NCBI GenBank assembly: GCA_016210785.1
Contig: JACQTN010000543.1
Location: forward strand, 1-6,954
Reading direction: 5' to 3'
DNA from: Armatimonadota bacterium
GTDB taxonomy: Bacteria > Sysuimicrobiota > Sysuimicrobiia > Sysuimicrobiales > JACQTN01
Length of the DNA: 6,954 nucleotides
Part shown: positions 4,233 through 6,954 of the stretch, piece after piece
Layout of the letters: the number at the start of each line of letters is the position of its first letter
Position numbering within the stretch: the first letter of the stretch is position 1
The notes under the pieces: model-generated
The model's database searches: none
What the model saw: only the letters and a program-made list of their open reading frames with translations
Told to the model about the DNA's origin: nothing
Translations under genes and position numbers: made by a program

Positions 4233-5585
4233 ATGGGGAAGAGGCTGCTGGCCGGTCTGGTCGCTGTCTTTCTGTTGACCGCCGGCACCATGCTCGTCAC
4301 GCCCAACGCCGCGGGCCAGGCGCAGCGCGTCCGGGTGGAGTTCTGGCACGCCTTCCGCGGCGCGCTCGGCGAGGTCCTGGAGAAGACAGTCGCCGACTTC
4401 AACGCGTCCCAGGGCCGCTACCAGGTGAACCCCATCTTCAAGGGGTCGTACCCCGAGACGATGGTCGCCGCCATCGCCGCCTTCCGGGCGGGCCGGGCGC
4501 CGCACATCGTCCAGATGTTCGAGGTGGGCACCGCCACGATGATGGCCGCGAAAGGGGCCATCAAGCCCGTCCACGAGATGATGAGGGAAGCGGGCGTGTC
4601 GTTCGATCCCAGCATCTACCTGCCCGCCGTGCGCGGTTACTACAGCACCGCCGAAGGGCGCATGGTGGCCATGCCGTTCAACAGCTCCACGCCGGTCCTG
4701 TGGTGGAACAAGGACGCCTTCCGGAGGGCGGGCCTGAACCCCGATAACCCACCCAAGACCTGGCCGGAGGTGCGCGCCGCGGCCCAGCGCATCCGCGCCG
4801 CCAACGCCGCGCCGTGCGGCTTCACCACGGCCTGGCCGACCTGGGTCCAGTTCGAGAACTTCAGCGCGATCCACGACGTGCCGTTCGCCTCCAAAGCCAA
4901 CGGGTTCGAAGGCATGGACGCCGAGCTGCAGGTCAACAGCCCGCTCCACGTCCGGCATTTGGCGATGATGGCAGACATGATCAAGGAAGGCTCCTTCAAG
5001 TACGGGGGACGCGACGCCGCAGGGGACGCGCTGTTCCCCTCGGGTGAGTGCGCGATCATCACCGCATCCTCGGCGCTGCGGGCGCGCGTCGTGCGCGAGG
5101 CGAAGTTTGCGTGGGCAGCGACGTATCTGCCGTACTACGACGACGCCAAGGGGGCGCCCAAGAACTCCATCATCGGCGGCGCCGCCCTGTGGGTGATGAC
5201 CGCGCCGCAGCGGCCGGTGGAGGAGTACCGGGCGGTGGCGGAGTTCTTCCGCTTCATCAGCGCCCCGCAGGCCTCCGCCCGGTGGCACATCGACACCGGC
5301 TATGTCCCCATCACCTTCACGGGGATGCAGGTGGCGGAGACCGCCGGCTACTACCGGCAGAACCCGGGGACCGACATCGGCATCAAGTCCCTCACCCGCA
5401 CGATCCCCACCAGGAACTCGAAGGGGCTCCGGCTGGGCAACCTCCCCGAGATCCGCGTGATCATCGAGGAGGAGATGGAGAAGGCGTTCCAGGGTCAGCA
5501 GACGGCGAAGCAGGCGCTGGACAGCGCGGTGCGACGCGGTAACGCCGTCCTGCGCCGGTTCCAGCAGCAGTACGCCGGCCAGTAA
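4233..5585 (+). CDS. ugpB: UgpB, sn-glycerol-3-phosphate-binding protein of ABC importer
   Basis: This 450-residue solute-binding protein captures sn-glycerol-3-phosphate (and possibly glycerophosphodiesters) outside the membrane and hands it to UgpA/UgpE. Residues 1-30 are a Sec signal peptide: basic start MGKR, hydrophobic core, and AGQA-Q as likely cleavage site. There is no lipobox cysteine, so it is probably a free periplasmic protein. The mature part aligns end to end with E. coli UgpB from FWHAF (37-41). The ligand residues known in E. coli have counterparts: Tyr73 (KGSY), Glu97 (FEVGTATM), the FNSST serines (150-153), the TASS serines (279-280), Tyr357 (TGYVPIT) and Arg400 (KGLRLGN). 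Trp201 and Trp204 (AWPTW) match the E. coli pair; Mycobacterium tuberculosis UgpB has lost one of these and prefers larger ligands. AAAGGAGG (4219-4226), six bases before ATG, fixes the start. Confidence 0.97.
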   Translation: MGKRLLAGLVAVFLLTAGTMLVTPNAAGQAQRVRVEFWHAFRGALGEVLEKTVADFNASQGRYQVNPIFKGSYPETMVAAIAAFRAGRAPHIVQMFEVGTATMMAAKGAIKPVHEMMREAGVSFDPSIYLPAVRGYYSTAEGRMVAMPFNSSTPVLWWNKDAFRRAGLNPDNPPKTWPEVRAAAQRIRAANAAPCGFTTAWPTWVQFENFSAIHDVPFASKANGFEGMDAELQVNSPLHVRHLAMMADMIKEGSFKYGGRDAAGDALFPSGECAIITASSALRARVVREAKFAWAATYLPYYDDAKGAPKNSIIGGAALWVMTAPQRPVEEYRAVAEFFRFISAPQASARWHIDTGYVPITFTGMQVAETAGYYRQNPGTDIGIKSLTRTIPTRNSKGLRLGNLPEIRVIIEEEMEKAFQGQQTAKQALDSAVRRGNAVLRRFQQQYAGQ

Positions 5586-5635
5586 GCCTGACGGCAACGC
5601 ACGTCGAGCGGTGGGCCCGGCTCCGTTGATGCGAC

Positions 5636-5656
5636 CGGCGGGGACCGGGTCCGCCG
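5636..5656 (+). other. Hairpin between ugpB and ugpA
   Basis: CGGCGG (5636-5641) pairs with CCGCCG (5651-5656) around a nine-base loop, and CTTT follows. It lies in the 81-base gap after ugpB, the only sizeable gap in the operon. Binding-protein genes of ABC importers often have such a structure after them, which stabilises the upstream message or partly terminates, so that binding protein exceeds permease. That role is inferred from position. Confidence 0.45.
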
Positions 5657-5672
5657 CTTTCGGGGGATGCCG

Positions 5673-6554
5673 ATGACCCGGCGCGCGATCTTTGACAACA
5701 AGCTGCTCCCGTACCTGCTGCTGGCGCCGCAGCTCGCCATCACCATCGCCTTCTTCTTCTGGCCCGCCGGCCAGGCCATCTACCAGTCGGTCATCCGCCA
5801 GGACCCGTTCGGGCTGTTGACCCGGCTGGTCTGGCTCGAGAACTTCCGCAACGTCCTGGGCGGCCCGTTCTACCTCCAGTCGCTGCGGACCACGCTCCTC
5901 TTCTCCGGGGCGGTGATCCTGGTGGCCATGACGGCGGGGCTCCTTTTGGCCGTGACCGTGGACAGGCAGGCCCGTGGCGCCGGTGTCTACACCATGCTGC
6001 TCATGTGGCCCTACGCCGTGGCCCCGGCCGTGGCGGCCTCGCTGTGGCTGTTCATCTTCCACCCCGCCATCGGCATCCTGGGCCGCAACCTCCGCGCGGT
6101 GGGCATCCACTGGGACTACCTGCTGGACGGGCGGGACGCCATGATCCTGGTCATCCTGGCCGCGGCCTGGAGCCGGGTCAGCTACAACTTCATCTTCTTC
6201 CTGGCAGGGCTGCAGTCCATCCCGCGGTCCGTGCTGGAGGCCGCGTCCATCGACGGCGCGGATTCCCGGCGGCGGTTCTGGAAGATCGTCTTCCCGCTGC
6301 TGTCGCCCACCACGTTCTTCCTGCTGGTGGTGAACGTCACCTACTCGTTCTTCGACACCTTCGGCGTGATCCACTCGCTCACCAAGGGGGGCCCGGGGAA
6401 GGCCACCGAGACACTGATCTACAAAGTCTACGTCGACGGCGTCGTCAACCTGGACCTGGGCGGCTCCGCGGCCCAGTCGGTCATCCTGCTGCTGGCGGTG
6501 ATCGCCCTGACGGCGCTGCAGTTCCGGTACATCGAGCGGCGGGTACACTACTGA
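5673..6554 (+). CDS. ugpA: UgpA, glycerol-3-phosphate ABC importer permease
   Basis: UgpA is one of the two inner-membrane subunits of the UgpBAEC importer. Counting from ATG 5673 (293 residues), six membrane segments are visible at about 11-33, 72-95, 106-130, 156-180, 205-227 and 266-286. The EAA loop that contacts the ATPase reads [20 protein letters not shown] (189-208). Similarity to E. coli UgpA runs throughout: [46 protein letters not shown] and [12 protein letters not shown] 5673 is preferred because GGGGG (5662-5666) lies six bases upstream; the in-frame ATG at 5667 would adjoin that site directly and adds only Met-Pro. The stop overlaps the ugpE start by one base (TGATG), which indicates coupled translation and an equal ratio of the two permeases. 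Confidence 0.96.
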   Translation: MTRRAIFDNKLLPYLLLAPQLAITIAFFFWPAGQAIYQSVIRQDPFGLLTRLVWLENFRNVLGGPFYLQSLRTTLLFSGAVILVAMTAGLLLAVTVDRQARGAGVYTMLLMWPYAVAPAVAASLWLFIFHPAIGILGRNLRAVGIHWDYLLDGRDAMILVILAAAWSRVSYNFIFFLAGLQSIPRSVLEAASIDGADSRRRFWKIVFPLLSPTTFFLLVVNVTYSFFDTFGVIHSLTKGGPGKATETLIYKVYVDGVVNLDLGGSAAQSVILLLAVIALTALQFRYIERRVHY

Positions 6555-6954
6555 TGCGCGGCCGCGTGGCTGTCTGGTTCTCCCACCTGATCCTCATCGC
6601 GGGCGTCGCGGTCTTCGCGTTCCCCGTGTACGTGGCCCTGATCGGTTCCACCCACGACGTGGGCACCATCGCCCGGGGCGAGATGCCCCTCACCCCGGGA
6701 CCGCACGCGGCCCGGAACTATGCCCAGGCGTGGGGGTCGGGGGAGGGGTTCATCGTCAAGGCGGCGCCGGTGCGGCAGATGATGCTCAACAGCCGGGTCA
6801 TGGGGCTGGTGATCGCCTTGGGGAAGATCGCGATCTCCATCGTCTCCGCCTTCGCCGTCGCGTTCTTCGAGTTCCCCCTGCGGATGTTCTTCTTCTGGAT
6901 GATCTTCATCACGCTGATGCTTCCCGTGGAGGTGCGGATTATCCCCACCTACGC
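6554..6954 (+). CDS. ugpE: UgpE, glycerol-3-phosphate ABC importer permease (N-terminal part)
   Basis: This is the second membrane subunit of the importer, cut by the window end after 133 complete codons of about 280. It opens [20 protein letters not shown], a first membrane segment at about 8-30. A long external loop follows, with LTPGPHAARNYAQAW (46-60) and APVRQMMLNS (71-80). The second and third segments come next, joined by FEFPLR. The last residues, MLPVEVRIIPTY, are a signature of UgpE and match E. coli UgpE almost exactly. The EAA loop lies beyond the window. ATG overlaps the ugpA stop by one base and has no separate strong ribosome site, so translation is probably coupled. UgpC, the ATPase, would be expected next or elsewhere in the genome. 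Confidence 0.95.
   Translation, partial: MRGRVAVWFSHLILIAGVAVFAFPVYVALIGSTHDVGTIARGEMPLTPGPHAARNYAQAWGSGEGFIVKAAPVRQMMLNSRVMGLVIALGKIAISIVSAFAVAFFEFPLRMFFFWMIFITLMLPVEVRIIPTY

Noticed and set aside
2624..4402. 592-residue open frame on the minus strand opposite moaA and the intergenic region
   Set aside because: Low-complexity shadow sequence that crosses the terminator and moaA; no motif, no ribosome site.
4215..6548. 777-residue open frame on the minus strand opposite ugpB and ugpA
   Set aside because: Antisense shadow with His/Asp/Gly-rich, non-family sequence; ugpB and ugpA on the + strand are unambiguous.

Overview
This is a GC-rich bacterial window with every supported gene on the + strand. 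It holds two unrelated transcription blocks separated by a strong terminator. The organism cannot be named from the sequence. High GC content, a SufB end next to relics of SufS and SufU (the Gram-positive/Thermus/Chloroflexi style of SUF system), and a Ugp transporter whose binding protein has a signal peptide without a lipobox cysteine suggest a high-GC environmental bacterium. That last trait leans toward a cell with an outer membrane; this is inference.

Region 1 (1-2649) is an iron-sulfur cluster locus that has been rearranged and partly decayed. It opens with the last codons of sufB. A 5' stump of the cysteine desulfurase gene sufS follows, with a good ribosome site and an ACG where the ATG should be. 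Then come an intact Mrp/ApbC ATPase with an N-terminal DUF59 domain and an intact DUF971 protein. After these are a 3' stump of sufU, an intact A-type carrier (IscA/HesB family), and a 57-residue mini-ORF that keeps only the tail of a DUF59 (SufT-like) protein. So mrp-DUF971 sits where the body of sufS and most of sufU would be expected. DUF59, P-loop ATPase and DUF971 are the three domains of plant HCF101, here split over two adjacent genes.

Region 2 (2663-3640) is moaA, the radical SAM GTP 3',8-cyclase of molybdenum cofactor synthesis. It is a [4Fe-4S] enzyme at the end of the Fe-S gene array. No other moa gene is in the window.

Region 3 (3641-4232) has no intact gene. It contains a long inverted repeat whose right arm reads like a tmRNA 3' end, an overlapping strong hairpin terminator, a 3' relic of a thiamine-diphosphate enzyme gene (acetolactate synthase type), a weak promoter candidate, and a two-tier hairpin in the probable leader of the next operon.

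Region 4 (4233-6954) is the sn-glycerol-3-phosphate ABC importer operon ugpB-ugpA-ugpE, with ugpE cut by the window end. UgpB captures glycerol-3-phosphate outside the membrane and UgpA/UgpE form the channel. The ATPase UgpC would be expected beyond the window. A hairpin between ugpB and ugpA may set the excess of binding protein over permease.
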